Positions 1 through 9,799 are shown, counted from the first letter of the stretch. The stretch is DNA of 64,000 bases from CAWAHD01 sp963781785 (GCA_963781785.1 CAWAHD010000002.1:4836001-4900000); one strand, 5' to 3'. Translations and numbers: made by a program. Notes: generated by a model not told the origin, from the letters alone.

Positions 1-31
1 ACGTGCCGGGAACGTCAATACGAGGGTAAAT

Positions 32-1140
32 ATGAACGAGCGCCTGATGCAGTTCCGGATCGGAATGTTCGTCATGTTTGCCGGACTGGTCCTGACCATG
101 ATGATCATCTGGTTCGGCGAGTCGCCGTCGATCCTGCGCGACCAGGTTTATCTCAAGGTTCACTACCCGGAAGCGCCGGGGTGCTCGAGGGCGTTCCGGT
201 GCGGAAGTCGGGAATCCGGATCGGCGAGGTCTTCGCCATCGCCTTCGACGACCGCCCCGGCCAGCCTGAAGGCGTGATCGTGACCCTGGCCCTGGAACGG
301 AAGTACAAGCTGCACGAGGGGGCCCATCCCCGAGTGACGAAGTCGTTGATCGGCGACGTGACGATCGACATGCAGCCCGGCAACGATCCCCAGGTCCTGA
401 CGACCGGCAGAACGCCCGCGACCGCTCCGGTGATCGAGGGCGAGATTGCCCCCGATCCTTCGAAGGCCCTCGAGGCCGCGACCCGTGTCTTCGACTCGGC
501 CGGCGACACCCTCAAGTCGATCAACGAGGCCGCCGCCGGCCTGGCGAAGGTCTCCAAGAACGCGGAAAAGCTCGACGACTTCCTGGGCTCGGTCGCCGAC
601 GCCGGCAAGAGTGTCTCGAAGGCCGCTCAGGGAATCGAGCAGTTCATCAAGACGAATGAGGGTGAGTTCCAGCCGGCGCTTGCCGATCTGCGCCAGGTTG
701 CGCGGAAGCTCAACGCGACGTTTGATCCGGCGACCCAGGCCGCGTTCAAGGCAGGCATCGACCGGTTTTCCAGTGCGGCGGCGAAGCTTGACCAGGGCCT
801 GGCCCAGATCGACCCGGTCTTCAAAGACCTGGGCGGACCCGTGAATCAGACGCCCACCACCGACGTCGGCCAGGCGATCCGGCGGATCAATGTGATTGCG
901 GCGGATCTCGAGCTCTTGACCGCCAAGCTCCGCGATGGACGCGGCGGCCTGAATACGAGCGGCTCGCTCCAGAAACTGATCGCCGATGCCGAGCTGCACG
1001 ACAACCTGAACACCATGGCGCTTTCCGCGAATCGAACCTTGGCGGAGCTCAGAACGGTGCTGGCGTCGCTCAAGGTCTTTGCCGACAAGGTTGCACGCGA
1101 TCCCAGCGCGATCGGCCGCGGTGCGCTCCAGTCACGGTGA
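32..1140 (+). CDS. MlaD/MCE-family lipid transport protein, one frameshift
   Basis: The product resembles MlaD-type substrate-binding subunits of MCE/Mla lipid transporters, anchored in the inner membrane and facing the periplasm. The first part (from the ATG at 32, after a GAGGGT ribosome site) holds one transmembrane helix (about residues 9-27) and the start of the MCE domain. The rest of the MCE domain (VPVRKSGIRIGEV, then GDVTIDM) and a long helical C-terminal region lie in another frame. The two halves join in a run of four G at 178-181; one more G would restore one continuous protein of about 369 residues. The ATPase and permease partners would be expected upstream, outside the window. 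The shift may be a homopolymer sequencing error or a real lesion. Confidence 0.8.
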
Positions 1141-1283
1141 CCCTGATGGAATCTCCCCCTCGGTCTCTCGTCGAGCGGTATTCGCCCCGCTAGCAGCTTG
1201 ACGCCGGGCGTTCGATCGGGGTTAGATGAATTTCGAGTCTGCTGGCTCTCGAACGATCCCACCTGCCTTCGAGGGTTCCCACC

Positions 1284-2609
1284 ATGCGCTTGCTTCCTCG
1301 ACGCCATTTCCTTTCCGACACGGCGGCAGTGGCCGCCGCCCTGGCCGCCATGCCGGCAGTGCGGGCCTCGGCCGCACCGGACGACGGCGACGGAGATCGC
1401 AAATCGGCCGGCCCCAACGACACCGTGCGGATGGCCGTCTGCGGCGTCAACGGCCGGGGCAAGGAACACATCGCCGGCTGGTCCCAGCAGAAGGACGTGC
1501 GGATCACGACGATCTGCGACGTCGATCTGCGAGCTGCCGACCGTGCCCGGAAGATCGTCGAGCGACGCTCACAGACCTCGCCCCAGGTCGTGCAGGACAT
1601 CCGCCGGCTGCTCGACGACCACGCGATCGACGCGATCTCGATCGCCACCCCCAACCACTGGCACGCACTGGCGACAATCTGGGCCTGCCAGGCCGGCAAG
1701 GATGTTTACGTGGAAAAGCCGGTGAGCCACAACGTATCCGAGGGGCGGCGCACGGTCGAGACCGCGCGCAAGCACGCCCGGATCGTCCAGGCCGGCACGC
1801 AGTGCCGCAGTCACAAGGGAATCCAGGACGCCATCGCGTTCCTGCGGTCGGGAAAACTGGGGCACGTCTACATGGCCAAGGGGCTTTGTTACAAGCCCCG
1901 TGGCTCGATCGGCCGCACGCCCGACGGCCCCGTGCCCGACGGGGTCGATTACAATCTCTGGCTCGGCCCCGCCCCGAACTCCGCGTTCAACCCGAACCGG
2001 TTCCATTACAACTGGCACTGGTTCTGGGACTACGGCAACGGCGACCTGGGCAACCAGGGCATTCACCAGATGGACCTGGCCCGTTGGGGCCTGGGCAAGA
2101 ACGAGCTGCCCCGGGCCGTGGTCGCCTCGGGCGGGCGGTTCGGCTACTCCGATCAAGGCCAGACGCCCAACACCTTGCACGTGAGCTTCGAATTCGACGA
2201 CTGCGAGCTTCAGTTCGAAGTGCGCGGCCTGATCACCAACGAAGAGTCCCGCGTGAAGATCGGCGACATCTTCTACGGCACCGAAGGCATCCTGGCGATC
2301 ACGAGCTATGAAACCTGGCAGTCTTTTTTCGGGCCCAAGCTCGAGAAAGGGCCGGGAAGCTCCGGCGGCGGCGACCACTTCGCCAACTTCGTGAAGGCCG
2401 TCAAGGCACGCGACCCCAAGCTCTTGACCGCCGACATCGAAGAAGGGCACCTTTCGAGCGCCTACTGCCACCTGGGCAACATCGCGTACCGGCTGGGACG
2501 CAAGCTGCACGTCAACCCCTCGACCGAGTCGTTCGTCGGTGACTCCGAGGCCGACCTGATGCTCACGCGCGAGTACCGCGCTCCGTTTGTTGTGCCGGCC
2601 AAGGTCTAG
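1284..2609 (+). CDS. Gfo/Idh/MocA-family oxidoreductase, Tat-exported
   Basis: NAD(P)-dependent sugar-type dehydrogenase of 441 residues. The N-terminus (RRHFLSD followed by an alanine-rich stretch to about residue 31) looks like a twin-arginine signal, so export to the periplasm is likely. The Rossmann fold shows GVNGRG at 54-59 and the family signature EKP at 144-146 within VYVEKPVSHN; the catalytic-domain segment GNQGIHQMDLARW is typical of the planctomycete subfamily. The substrate cannot be read from the sequence. It shares the EKP position and overall plan with the oxidoreductase at 8208-9716, so the two are paralogues. Its 3' end overlaps the convergent accA reading frame by 47 bases. 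Confidence 0.92.
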   Translation: MRLLPRRHFLSDTAAVAAALAAMPAVRASAAPDDGDGDRKSAGPNDTVRMAVCGVNGRGKEHIAGWSQQKDVRITTICDVDLRAADRARKIVERRSQTSPQVVQDIRRLLDDHAIDAISIATPNHWHALATIWACQAGKDVYVEKPVSHNVSEGRRTVETARKHARIVQAGTQCRSHKGIQDAIAFLRSGKLGHVYMAKGLCYKPRGSIGRTPDGPVPDGVDYNLWLGPAPNSAFNPNRFHYNWHWFWDYGNGDLGNQGIHQMDLARWGLGKNELPRAVVASGGRFGYSDQGQTPNTLHVSFEFDDCELQFEVRGLITNEESRVKIGDIFYGTEGILAITSYETWQSFFGPKLEKGPGSSGGGDHFANFVKAVKARDPKLLTADIEEGHLSSAYCHLGNIAYRLGRKLHVNPSTESFVGDSEADLMLTREYRAPFVVPAKV

Positions 2610-3786
2610 ACGAGACCGCTTTATTCCATTGGTGCGCGGTCCAGGTTCCCTTGATCCGGGGAACCCGCGCCGTCCGAGGCGGGCGCGGATTCGGTCCTCG
2701 ATTCGGAGTCGGTGTGGTTCCCTTGATCCGGGGAACCCCCGCCTTTCGAGACTTCAACCTGCCCGTTGCGCTCGGCGCCAGGGTCGATTCCAGGAAGACG
2801 CCAATCTTTCGATACTTGTTGTATCGCCGGTCGAGCAACTCATCGATCGCAACTTCGCGAAGCTGGCGGACCGTTTGGATCAAGTAAGATTTGAGGCTGG
2901 CGGCCGCCTCGCGGTGGTCTCGATGTGCGCCGCCGGGAGGTTCGGTGATGATCTCGTCGATGATGCCGAAACCGAGCAGGTCGCGGCTGGTCATCTTGAG
3001 GGCGGCGGCCGCCTTGGGGGCATGTTCGCTCCCCTTCCAGAGGATCGAGGCGCACCCTTCGGGAGTGATCACGGAATAATAGGCGAACTCGAGCATCGCC
3101 AGGCGGTCGCCGATCCCGATACCCAGGGCGCCGCCGGACCCGCCTTCACCGATCACGACGCAGACGATCGGGGTACGAATCTGGCTCATCCCCATCAGGT
3201 TTTCGGCGATGATCGCGGCTTGACCTCGCTCTTCGGCGCTGATTCCGGGATACGCCCCCGGCGTGTCGATGAACGAGATGATCGGCAGACCGAACTTCGC
3301 GGCCAGCCGCATCTTGTGGAGTGCCTTGCGGTAGCCCTCCGGGTGAGCGCAGCCGAAGCTGCAGGCCTTGCGCTCCGCCAGGTTCTTCCCCTTCTGGTGG
3401 CCGATGAACATGACCTTGAGGTCGTCCAGCCGGGCCAGTCCCGTCACGATCGCGTGGTCGTCGCCTACGGCGCGGTCTCCGTGCAGCTCGAGAAACTCGT
3501 CGAAGATCAACTCGATGTAGTCGCGCGATTGCGGGCGCTGCTGATGCCGCGAGACCTGCACAATCTGCCACGGATCCAGATGGGAATAGATTTCGCGCTT
3601 GAGCTTGGCAAGCTCCCGGCGCAGCCGGCGCACCTGCTCGGCGATTCTCGTGGAGTCGCTGCCCGTCCGGTTCTTGGAGTACTGAAGCTCCATCTCGGCC
3701 AGGCGTGCTTGCATCTCGAATATGGGTGCCTCGAATGCGAGCCGCGGTTCACTCGAGCTGCGCATCGGTGCGGGGTCCTCGGCCAT
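2563..3786 (-). CDS. accA: Acetyl-CoA carboxylase carboxyltransferase subunit alpha, 3'-extended
   Basis: Alpha subunit of the carboxyltransferase that makes malonyl-CoA for fatty acid synthesis in the cytoplasm. The full family core is present: an N-terminal helical hairpin, the segment HGDRAVGDDHAIVTG, FIDTPGAYPG, EGGSGGALGIG and SVITPEGCASILW. The start at 3786 is chosen because GAAAGG lies seven bases upstream; the more upstream ATG at 3825 has no ribosome site. After the usual end near NKYRKIGVF the frame runs on for about 80 low-complexity residues through two hairpin repeats, each read as GVPRIKGT or RVPRIKGT, and into the 3' end of the neighbouring gene. A one-base shift there would end the protein at a TGA near 2755, so the tail is probably an artefact or a lost stop. 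Confidence 0.93.
   Translation of the reverse strand: MAEDPAPMRSSSEPRLAFEAPIFEMQARLAEMELQYSKNRTGSDSTRIAEQVRRLRRELAKLKREIYSHLDPWQIVQVSRHQQRPQSRDYIELIFDEFLELHGDRAVGDDHAIVTGLARLDDLKVMFIGHQKGKNLAERKACSFGCAHPEGYRKALHKMRLAAKFGLPIISFIDTPGAYPGISAEERGQAAIIAENLMGMSQIRTPIVCVVIGEGGSGGALGIGIGDRLAMLEFAYYSVITPEGCASILWKGSEHAPKAAAALKMTSRDLLGFGIIDEIITEPPGGAHRDHREAAASLKSYLIQTVRQLREVAIDELLDRRYNKYRKIGVFLESTLAPSATGRLKSRKAGVPRIKGTTPTPNRGPNPRPPRTARVPRIKGTWTAHQWNKAVSSRPWPAQQTERGTRA
2644..2666. repeat. Hairpin repeat, copy 1 of 2
   Basis: Contains GGTTCCC then GGGGAACC with TTGATCC between, a stem-loop. An identical copy lies at 2716-2738. The pair sits between two convergent genes, so it may act as a bidirectional terminator, although no T-run follows. 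Confidence 0.55.
2716..2738. repeat. Hairpin repeat, copy 2 of 2
   Basis: Exact second copy of the 23-base stem-loop at 2644-2666, 72 bases further on. Both copies lie inside the doubtful 3' extension of accA. Confidence 0.55.
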
Positions 3787-3881
3787 GACTGGCCTTTCGG
3801 ATACGGCCTGATTCGCCAAATGCATCGGTTGGTTGTGTGCCGGAGGCCGGCCTTCGTCACGGCCTGGCCCCCCGGCTCACG

Positions 3882-4841
3882 TCAAGACATGCCGTGGTCG
3901 CGGTTTGCTAACGGGTCGGGGTCGTCCTGAAAGATTCGGATCGCACGGAACCGACTCAAGACCTCATGCATGCTCTCATACCGATCGGCCGGTCGCTTCT
4001 GAATCATCTTCATGACCATATCGTTGTATTCGGGAGTGACCTGCTTGTTATGAGTTGTCAGAGGGATCGGCCTCTCGCTCAGGTGTTTCTCGAGCAGCTC
4101 TTGCGAGGAGTTCGCGCGGAACGGCGGCCGTTTACAAGCCAATTCATAACAAGTGATTCCGAAGCTGTAAATATCGACCGTCGGAGACGGTGACTCGCAG
4201 CGGATCTGTTCGGGAGCCATGTAGGTCTTGGTTCCCTGCCGCGGGATTTTCCCCTCGAACATCTTGAGGAAGCCCGCAGCGATTCGTCGGGCCAGCGCGT
4301 AGTCGATCACCCGCACCTCACCCGACTTGTTGTACAGGATGTTTTCGGGTTTCACATCGCGGTGCACCCAGCCTCGATCATGCATGTATGCCAGCGCCGA
4401 GCCCGCTTGCTCGATGATCCGGTGCAGGTTCTTCTTCGGCATCGGATAGATCGACGGCCGGGCGATCGGCATCTTGAGATGGTGGCCCGTGAACAGCTCC
4501 ATCACGAAATACGGCTGCACCGGATCTTTGACCAGCTCGTAAACCCGGATCAGATTGGTGTGCCGCAGATCCATGCCAAGCTTGGCTTCATGCATGAAGG
4601 CCTTGTAGTCTTCTCGCTCCTCGGCTCGCGAGGCCAGCAATTGCTTGAGCGCGAATCGGCGCTGAGTCGACTCTTGCACGACTTCCATGACAACCGAGGT
4701 GGCCCCAGGGTGAATCGTGCGGACGTACCGGTAGCCGCCAATCCGATCGTCACTGACTGCGTTGATTTCGGCTGCCAAGGCCCCCTCCGAACCGGGCTGG
4801 AACCGGCACGTCTTGAGTTGCCTCGCCGACCGGTGCGGCAC
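3882..4841 (-). CDS. Serine/threonine protein kinase with atypical ATP loop
   Basis: A stand-alone Hanks-type kinase of 319 residues with no membrane helix, so probably cytoplasmic. Visible are the ATP lysine K66 (FALKQL), the C-helix glutamate E85, the catalytic loop HRDVKPEN (160-167), the APE motif (209-211) and the DIYSFG segment. Two elements are unusual: the glycine-rich loop reads HPGATSV (44-50) instead of GxGxxG, and the metal-binding DFG is DYA (180-182). The key aspartates of both loops remain, so activity is possible. It lies upstream of accA on the same strand with about 95 bases between; co-transcription is possible but unproven. Confidence 0.85.
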   Translation of the reverse strand: MPHRSARQLKTCRFQPGSEGALAAEINAVSDDRIGGYRYVRTIHPGATSVVMEVVQESTQRRFALKQLLASRAEEREDYKAFMHEAKLGMDLRHTNLIRVYELVKDPVQPYFVMELFTGHHLKMPIARPSIYPMPKKNLHRIIEQAGSALAYMHDRGWVHRDVKPENILYNKSGEVRVIDYALARRIAAGFLKMFEGKIPRQGTKTYMAPEQIRCESPSPTVDIYSFGITCYELACKRPPFRANSSQELLEKHLSERPIPLTTHNKQVTPEYNDMVMKMIQKRPADRYESMHEVLSRFRAIRIFQDDPDPLANRDHGMS

Positions 4842-5167
4842 ATCGACGAAACGCCCGTCGCCTCTCCCATTGCTAAATCAGCACCATCCTACCAAAAGCC
4901 GAAATACTTGAGCAACTTCCGTCGTCGCCAACCATCCGGCTGATCGAGACCATTTGTGTCGGCCCAGCCTCAAGACCGCCACCTCCAGACACCGATGATT
5001 GCTAGAGAGAACCACCCCGGGCAACACCCACGTTCGCGACGCATTACGATATGGATGTTCATTAATCCGGGGCAGACCGCCCGTGGCTACCCGCATCTTC
5101 CAGACGGTACGGGCTGACGTGGTTTGATGTGACGGCGACAGAGAGCGAGAAGGGAGCGGGGCCGGAC
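4842..5167. other. Divergent intergenic region
   Basis: This stretch separates the minus-strand kinase from the plus-strand ATPase and should hold the promoters of both. I see no repeat, RNA gene or convincing reading frame in it. Confidence 0.4.
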
Positions 5168-6478
5168 ATGGATCGGGTCCAGAGGCATTCGTGGGATCTG
5201 GGTCGGCAACCGCAGGTCCGTGATTCGCTGCCCGTGGTTTTCAGTCGCCGTCAGGTGCTCAGACGGATGCAGGCCGCGGTTGGCAACGGCGAGCCCGGCC
5301 CGGTGTTGCTCACGGGGGAACCCGGCTCTGGCAAGACCTGGCTGGCGCGCCGGTTTGCCAGCCAGCTTCCCGCGGGTTGGAGAGCGGTGAGAGTCGACCT
5401 GGGCGCCGCGATGAACGCGCTTGAGTTTCTCCGCCTGATCGGGCACTCGCTGGGCGTCTCTGCGGGCAACCGCCTGGGCGCGGCACGGCTCAAGTGCGAG
5501 GCCGCGCTCGACGACGAGGCTGCCGAGGGACGCAGGTGGCTTCTGGTCATTGATGACGCCCATCGCGGCTCCCCCTGCGTCTGGGACGAGATCCAGGCGA
5601 TCGTCTCCCGGCAGGGCCAGCCCGGAGGTTTCGGGGGGGTTTTCATCCTGGGGCGGACGGCGCTGGCCCGGGCGATCTCCACGGCGAGCTGCGGCGGCCT
5701 GGCGCCGGGACTTCTGGCGCACCTCCATCTCCCGCCGCTTGACCTCGACGAAGCGAGGGAGCTTCTGGGCGGCGAGGATGCTGGCGACGAGCAGGCCCTC
5801 GAAGAGCTGCATCGCGACGCTCAAGGAAACGCCGGCATGCTCCTCCGGCTCGCGCAGACGTTTCCAGAGCACTGGCAGCTTGGTCCGGCTCCCGCTCTGG
5901 ACAACGGCGCTCTTCGTCCCTCGGTCGAAGCCCTGGAGCGGTCGCCATCGGCCCGCCTCTTGCGTCCGGATGCACCGGAGAAACCCGGCGAGCCCGTCGC
6001 GCCGGTGCCTGCCGGCGAGTCGCTCGCAGTCCCTGCTCGATCGGTCGGGCCGGCCTTGATCCCCACCAAGCCGCCCTTGCGGATCGAGGATGGTTTGGTC
6101 GAGGTGGGATGGGACGGGGATCTCGCGAGCGAGCTCGACCTGACGGACGATGAAGAAGCGCGCTTTGAGCCTTCTTCCGATCTTGAGCGTTCGTATCACG
6201 AAGAGCCGATCGAGGATCATTACGCGGCGCTTCAGGCTCGGGCGGAAGAGATGCGAAATCAAAGCCGGCTGGCCGGGCTGAGTGAAGACACCGCGAAGGC
6301 ACTGGCTCCCGGAGGACACGACCTGGCCGAGGAGCTCGAAGAGCAGACCGGCGAACAGCCCAGAGCGCACAAATCGGCTGAGACAGCCCTGCCGGCGTCG
6401 GGCATCCGGGTGGAGGGTCAGCACGAGTTCGCCCCGTACAGCCAGCTCTTCACCCGGTTGCGGCAGTCGAAGCAGTGA
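5168..6478 (+). CDS. AAA ATPase, ExeA-like
   Basis: P-loop ATPase whose N-terminal half resembles the ExeA/TniB-type AAA domain: Walker A GEPGSGKTW at about residues 44-52 and Walker B LLVIDDAH at about 127-134. The C-terminal 200 residues are acidic, without recognisable domain, and look disordered. The ATG at 5168 is preferred, with AAGGGAG 11 bases upstream; a GTG at 5129 would add 13 residues. ExeA-type ATPases often work with secretion or peptidoglycan-binding partners, but no such partner is adjacent, so the role is unknown. Confidence 0.75.
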   Translation: MDRVQRHSWDLGRQPQVRDSLPVVFSRRQVLRRMQAAVGNGEPGPVLLTGEPGSGKTWLARRFASQLPAGWRAVRVDLGAAMNALEFLRLIGHSLGVSAGNRLGAARLKCEAALDDEAAEGRRWLLVIDDAHRGSPCVWDEIQAIVSRQGQPGGFGGVFILGRTALARAISTASCGGLAPGLLAHLHLPPLDLDEARELLGGEDAGDEQALEELHRDAQGNAGMLLRLAQTFPEHWQLGPAPALDNGALRPSVEALERSPSARLLRPDAPEKPGEPVAPVPAGESLAVPARSVGPALIPTKPPLRIEDGLVEVGWDGDLASELDLTDDEEARFEPSSDLERSYHEEPIEDHYAALQARAEEMRNQSRLAGLSEDTAKALAPGGHDLAEELEEQTGEQPRAHKSAETALPASGIRVEGQHEFAPYSQLFTRLRQSKQ

Positions 6479-6774
6479 GCCTCGTCGAGGCAAGCGACAA
6501 GAATTCGACCCGACGCGACATCGAGGTTATCTGACCGACCTGACGCGGCGCGGCGCGAGAGGGAGAACTCGCAGCTCACGGCCGGGATATTGTTCCACAT
6601 CTTGCTGAGCGCCGCCTGGCTCCATGGAGGCGTCGGTCATCGACACCCGGCCCAGTCAGGCGCATGCGTAGGACTCTCGATTCGGCGCCCAGGATAGGGT
6701 AGAGTGAGCGGCTGGCAATTCTCGAAACACTGGCTAGAAGACGTTCGTCTTGCGATGCAGCTTGGGGGTGTGGG

Positions 6775-7002
6775 ATGCGCCGATGGCAACACAAGGTCGT
6801 CGTTGAGAAAGTGATGGCGCCCGCGATGACTTCGGACTTGATTGAAGACTCCGAACGTGAACAGATCCTGGACACCTACGGTCGCGACGGCTGGGAATTA
6901 GTGTCGGTCGTCCTCCAGAGCTACCGCAGGGAGTCGGATCCCGTATCATTTTATAATTACATGTTCTTCCGCTATTATTTTAAGCGGGAGATCGAAGGAT
7001 GA
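6775..7002 (+). CDS. DUF4177-like small protein
   Basis: A 75-residue protein with the layout of the DUF4177 family: an opening beta strand (WQHKVVVEKV), the central DTYGRDGWELVSVV motif, and a closing aromatic-basic strand (MFFRYYFKREIEG). The function of the family is not known. A G-rich stretch (GGGGGTGTGGG) sits directly before the ATG. Length and motif order fit the family, so it appears intact. Confidence 0.75.
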   Translation: MRRWQHKVVVEKVMAPAMTSDLIEDSEREQILDTYGRDGWELVSVVLQSYRRESDPVSFYNYMFFRYYFKREIEG

Positions 7003-7224
7003 GCCTAGGACCTCGAACCGCCAGCGGGAGCAGCTCAACTATTTCTTTCTCGCTTTCCGGCCGCCGGGTTTCTCGCGGTCCATGCGCCGGCCAGTGCCCA
7101 CGCCGGGCTGGATCGAATCCACGATACGGTCCACGAGAGCGATGCTGATCATTATGCCAGCGAGTTTGATCGTGCCGAACTGATTCACCGGGTGTGGATT
7201 CTGCGCAGAAAGGAGGATGACCGG

Positions 7225-7948
7225 ATGCCATTTCGCGATCACTTTCGACCTCCCGTGAGCAAGCGCCACTCGTGGGAGGAGGTTCACGGCGGCTGGCCAA
7301 TGATGATGATTCAGAAGCTGGCGCCGTTGCTTCCGGACGGATATCAAGCCGCGCCCCGGGTTCACCTGGGCAGCTGACTTCGAAGTCGATATCGGCACGT
7401 TTGAAAATGATGATGCCCCCGGATCAATTCCGCAGGTGGCAGGCGATGGAGGCGTGGCAACCGTGCCGGTGGCCGAGCTTACCTTGGAAACCGACAGCAG
7501 CGATGTCTCCGAGTACGAAGTTTTGATCTACGATGTCCAGCAAGAAAAGCGTCTGGTTGCCGCCGTCGAGATCATCAGTCCAGCCAACAAGGATCGTCCC
7601 GTTCATCGCAACAACTTCGTGTCAAAATGTGCGGCGCTGTTGAAACAGGGCGTATGCGTCGTTCTCGTGGATATTGTCACCATTCGCACCAACAATTTGT
7701 ATCTGCAACTCCTTGATCATTTTGAACTGACCGACCCTGAGCTGAGCGAAAACGACGAAGGAGTCTATGCGGCTTGCTGTCGAACGCGCCGTATGGAAGC
7801 AAAAACCGTCATTGATTTCTGGCGTAAACCCTTGAAGCTCGGCACACCGCTGCCAACCCTTCCACTCTGGTTGACGGAAAAACTCTCCGTCCGGTTGGAC
7901 CTCGAAGCAAGTTATGAAGACACCTGTCGCCTCCTTCGCATCGTTTAA
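7225..7948 (+). CDS. DUF4058-family protein, one frameshift
   Basis: The ATG at 7225 follows a strong AAGGAGG site with nine-base spacing. The first 51 codons (MPFRDHFRPPVSKRHSW onward, to RVHLGS) and the rest (DFEVDIGTFEND, then VAAVEIISPANKD, ending CRLLRIV) match the DUF4058 family, frequent in planctomycetes and cyanobacteria and of unknown function. The two parts are separated by one extra base around 7374, where TAC TTC has become TGACTTC, creating a stop. A second copy at 19751-19982 has TAC at this spot, which supports a single-base change here. Whether it is a sequencing error or a true lesion cannot be decided. Confidence 0.75.
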
Positions 7949-8207
7949 CGGGCAGAGCTCTTGCCCACCGGCGTGATGGCGACCGTTCCCACAATGTCGC
8001 CGTCGATTAGCACGTAGAGCGACCGGTCATCGGTGTTGGCCGCCGACTGGGCGGCCAAGCGGGTGACGATGGGTCGACGAACGGCGGCGCACCGGCTAGG
8101 CTGTGATAGAAGGAGCGTCGGACCCGGGCTCCATGGATCCCCTGGGTCTCGGCCCCCGGGAGCGTGCGCTCAGACCGAAGCACCCCAGATCCGAGGTGAG
8201 CAGCGAT

Positions 8208-9716
8208 ATGAAACCGATCCCACGCCGGAGCTTTTTGAGAGGTTCAATGACCGCCGGTCTGGCGCTGGGGATGCCACGGCTGGTGCTCGGGGCGGCGGCC
8301 CGGTCCGGCGGCCCCAACGACGCGGTGAATGTCGCGGTCATCGGGCTGGGGTCGACCACGGCCGTCGGGGGTGTGGGCGGGCGCGGCCACCAGCTCATCG
8401 GCCGGCTCCGCGAGATCCCCGGCGTCAACATCGTTGCGCTCTGCGACGCCGACCAGGCGCACCTTGATCGCGAGGTCGAGGCGGCCCGTGACCATGGGGG
8501 AAAGGTCGCCGCGTATCACGACCCCCGCGCAGCCCTCGATGACAAGGGCGTCGACGCGGTGATCATCGCCCTGCCGAACCACTGGCATGCTCTGGCGACG
8601 GTCTGGGCCTGCCAGGCGGGCAAGGACGTCTACGTCGAGAAGCCATTCTCGTACGACCTGTGGGAAGGGCAGCAGATGGTGGCGGCGGCCCGCAAGTACA
8701 ACCGAATGGTCCAGGTCGGAACGCAGAACCGGTCGAGCGCGTTCTTGAGCGGGGTGTTCGACCGCCTGCAGGGCGGCGAGCTCGGGGCCATCCGCTTCGC
8801 CCATGCGCTCGTGTACCGGGCCCGCGACGGCATCGGGTCGGTCGACGCGCCCACGCCGCCGCCGCCCACGGTCGATTATAACCTCTGGTGCGGCCCGGCC
8901 CCCAGGAAGCCGCTCATGCGCAAGCAGTTGCACTACGAGTGGCACTGGTTCTGGGACACGGGCAACGGCGAGATGGGCAACAACGGCATCCACGTCATCG
9001 ATGTGTGCCGCTGGGCCCTGGGACAGGACCGGACCCCGCCGTGCGCCCTGAGCATCGGCGGCCGATTCGGTTTCCACGACTGCGGCGAAACGGCCAACAC
9101 TCACATCGCGCTCCTGGATTTTCAGCCCGCCCCGCTCATCTGCGAGATCCGCAACGTGAAGGCCGGCAAGGACGCGGCCTCGATCGGCAAGTTCCGGGGT
9201 CAGAACAAGGGCGTTGTGATCGACTGCGAAGGGGGCTACTTCGCGGGCGACGGTTCCGGCGGGGCGATCTTCGATCGTCAGGGGAAGAAGGTCCATGACC
9301 TCAAGGAGGGTGACAGCCCCAAGGCGCTGGAGCTGGCCCACCTCTCCGCCTTCCTCGCCGGTGTCCGCAGCCGGAAGGCCAGCGACCTGGCGGCCGAGGC
9401 GCTCGAGGGACATCGCTCGACCGCCTGCTGCCACATGGCGAACGTGTCTTACCGGCTCGGAAAACAAGCATCCCCCGAGGCCATCCGGGCCGCGATCACC
9501 GGCAACCCAGAGATGGCTGACGCCTTCGAGCGCTGCCGGGACTATCTGCGCGGAAACGGCGTGGACCTGGGCGCCACCTCCGCCGCCCTCGGCGCCTGGG
9601 TGACGCTCGACGAGAAGCAGGGCCGCTTCACCGGCCACTTCGCGGACGCCGCGAACGAGCTGTCGCGGCGTGAGTACCGAGCGCCGTTCGTGGTGCCCGA
9701 GCTCGCTACGGGATAG
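8208..9716 (+). CDS. Gfo/Idh/MocA-family oxidoreductase, Tat-exported
   Basis: A 502-residue paralogue of the oxidoreductase at 1284-2609. The start at 8208 follows GAGGTGAG with eight-base spacing and opens directly on a twin-arginine signal (RRSFLRG). The NAD-binding loop begins VIGLGST near residue 45 with a longer insertion (GGVGGRG) before the next helix, and EKP stands at 144-146. The segment GEMGNNGIHVIDVCRWALG corresponds to the catalytic region. Near the C-terminus it carries about 60 extra residues compared with the paralogue. Likely a periplasmic dehydrogenase of unknown substrate. Confidence 0.92.
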   Translation: MKPIPRRSFLRGSMTAGLALGMPRLVLGAAARSGGPNDAVNVAVIGLGSTTAVGGVGGRGHQLIGRLREIPGVNIVALCDADQAHLDREVEAARDHGGKVAAYHDPRAALDDKGVDAVIIALPNHWHALATVWACQAGKDVYVEKPFSYDLWEGQQMVAAARKYNRMVQVGTQNRSSAFLSGVFDRLQGGELGAIRFAHALVYRARDGIGSVDAPTPPPPTVDYNLWCGPAPRKPLMRKQLHYEWHWFWDTGNGEMGNNGIHVIDVCRWALGQDRTPPCALSIGGRFGFHDCGETANTHIALLDFQPAPLICEIRNVKAGKDAASIGKFRGQNKGVVIDCEGGYFAGDGSGGAIFDRQGKKVHDLKEGDSPKALELAHLSAFLAGVRSRKASDLAAEALEGHRSTACCHMANVSYRLGKQASPEAIRAAITGNPEMADAFERCRDYLRGNGVDLGATSAALGAWVTLDEKQGRFTGHFADAANELSRREYRAPFVVPELATG

Positions 9717-9799
9717 ACCGCCCGAACCGGCATGGGATCATACTCCCGTCGCGACGTTCCCCTCGCCACCGCACTCCGTTCCCGGAGCGTGGACCGGAG

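Noticed and set aside
1226..2311. A 361-codon frame overlapping the first oxidoreductase
   Set aside because: Same strand but other frame, arginine-rich shadow without motifs.
7003..7190. Coding remnant between the DUF4177 and DUF4058 genes
   Set aside because: One frame looks slightly protein-like (DRIHDTVHES) but is too short and has no homology I can name.
8244..9638. Open frame of 464 codons on the minus strand
   Set aside because: Antisense shadow of a well-supported oxidoreductase.
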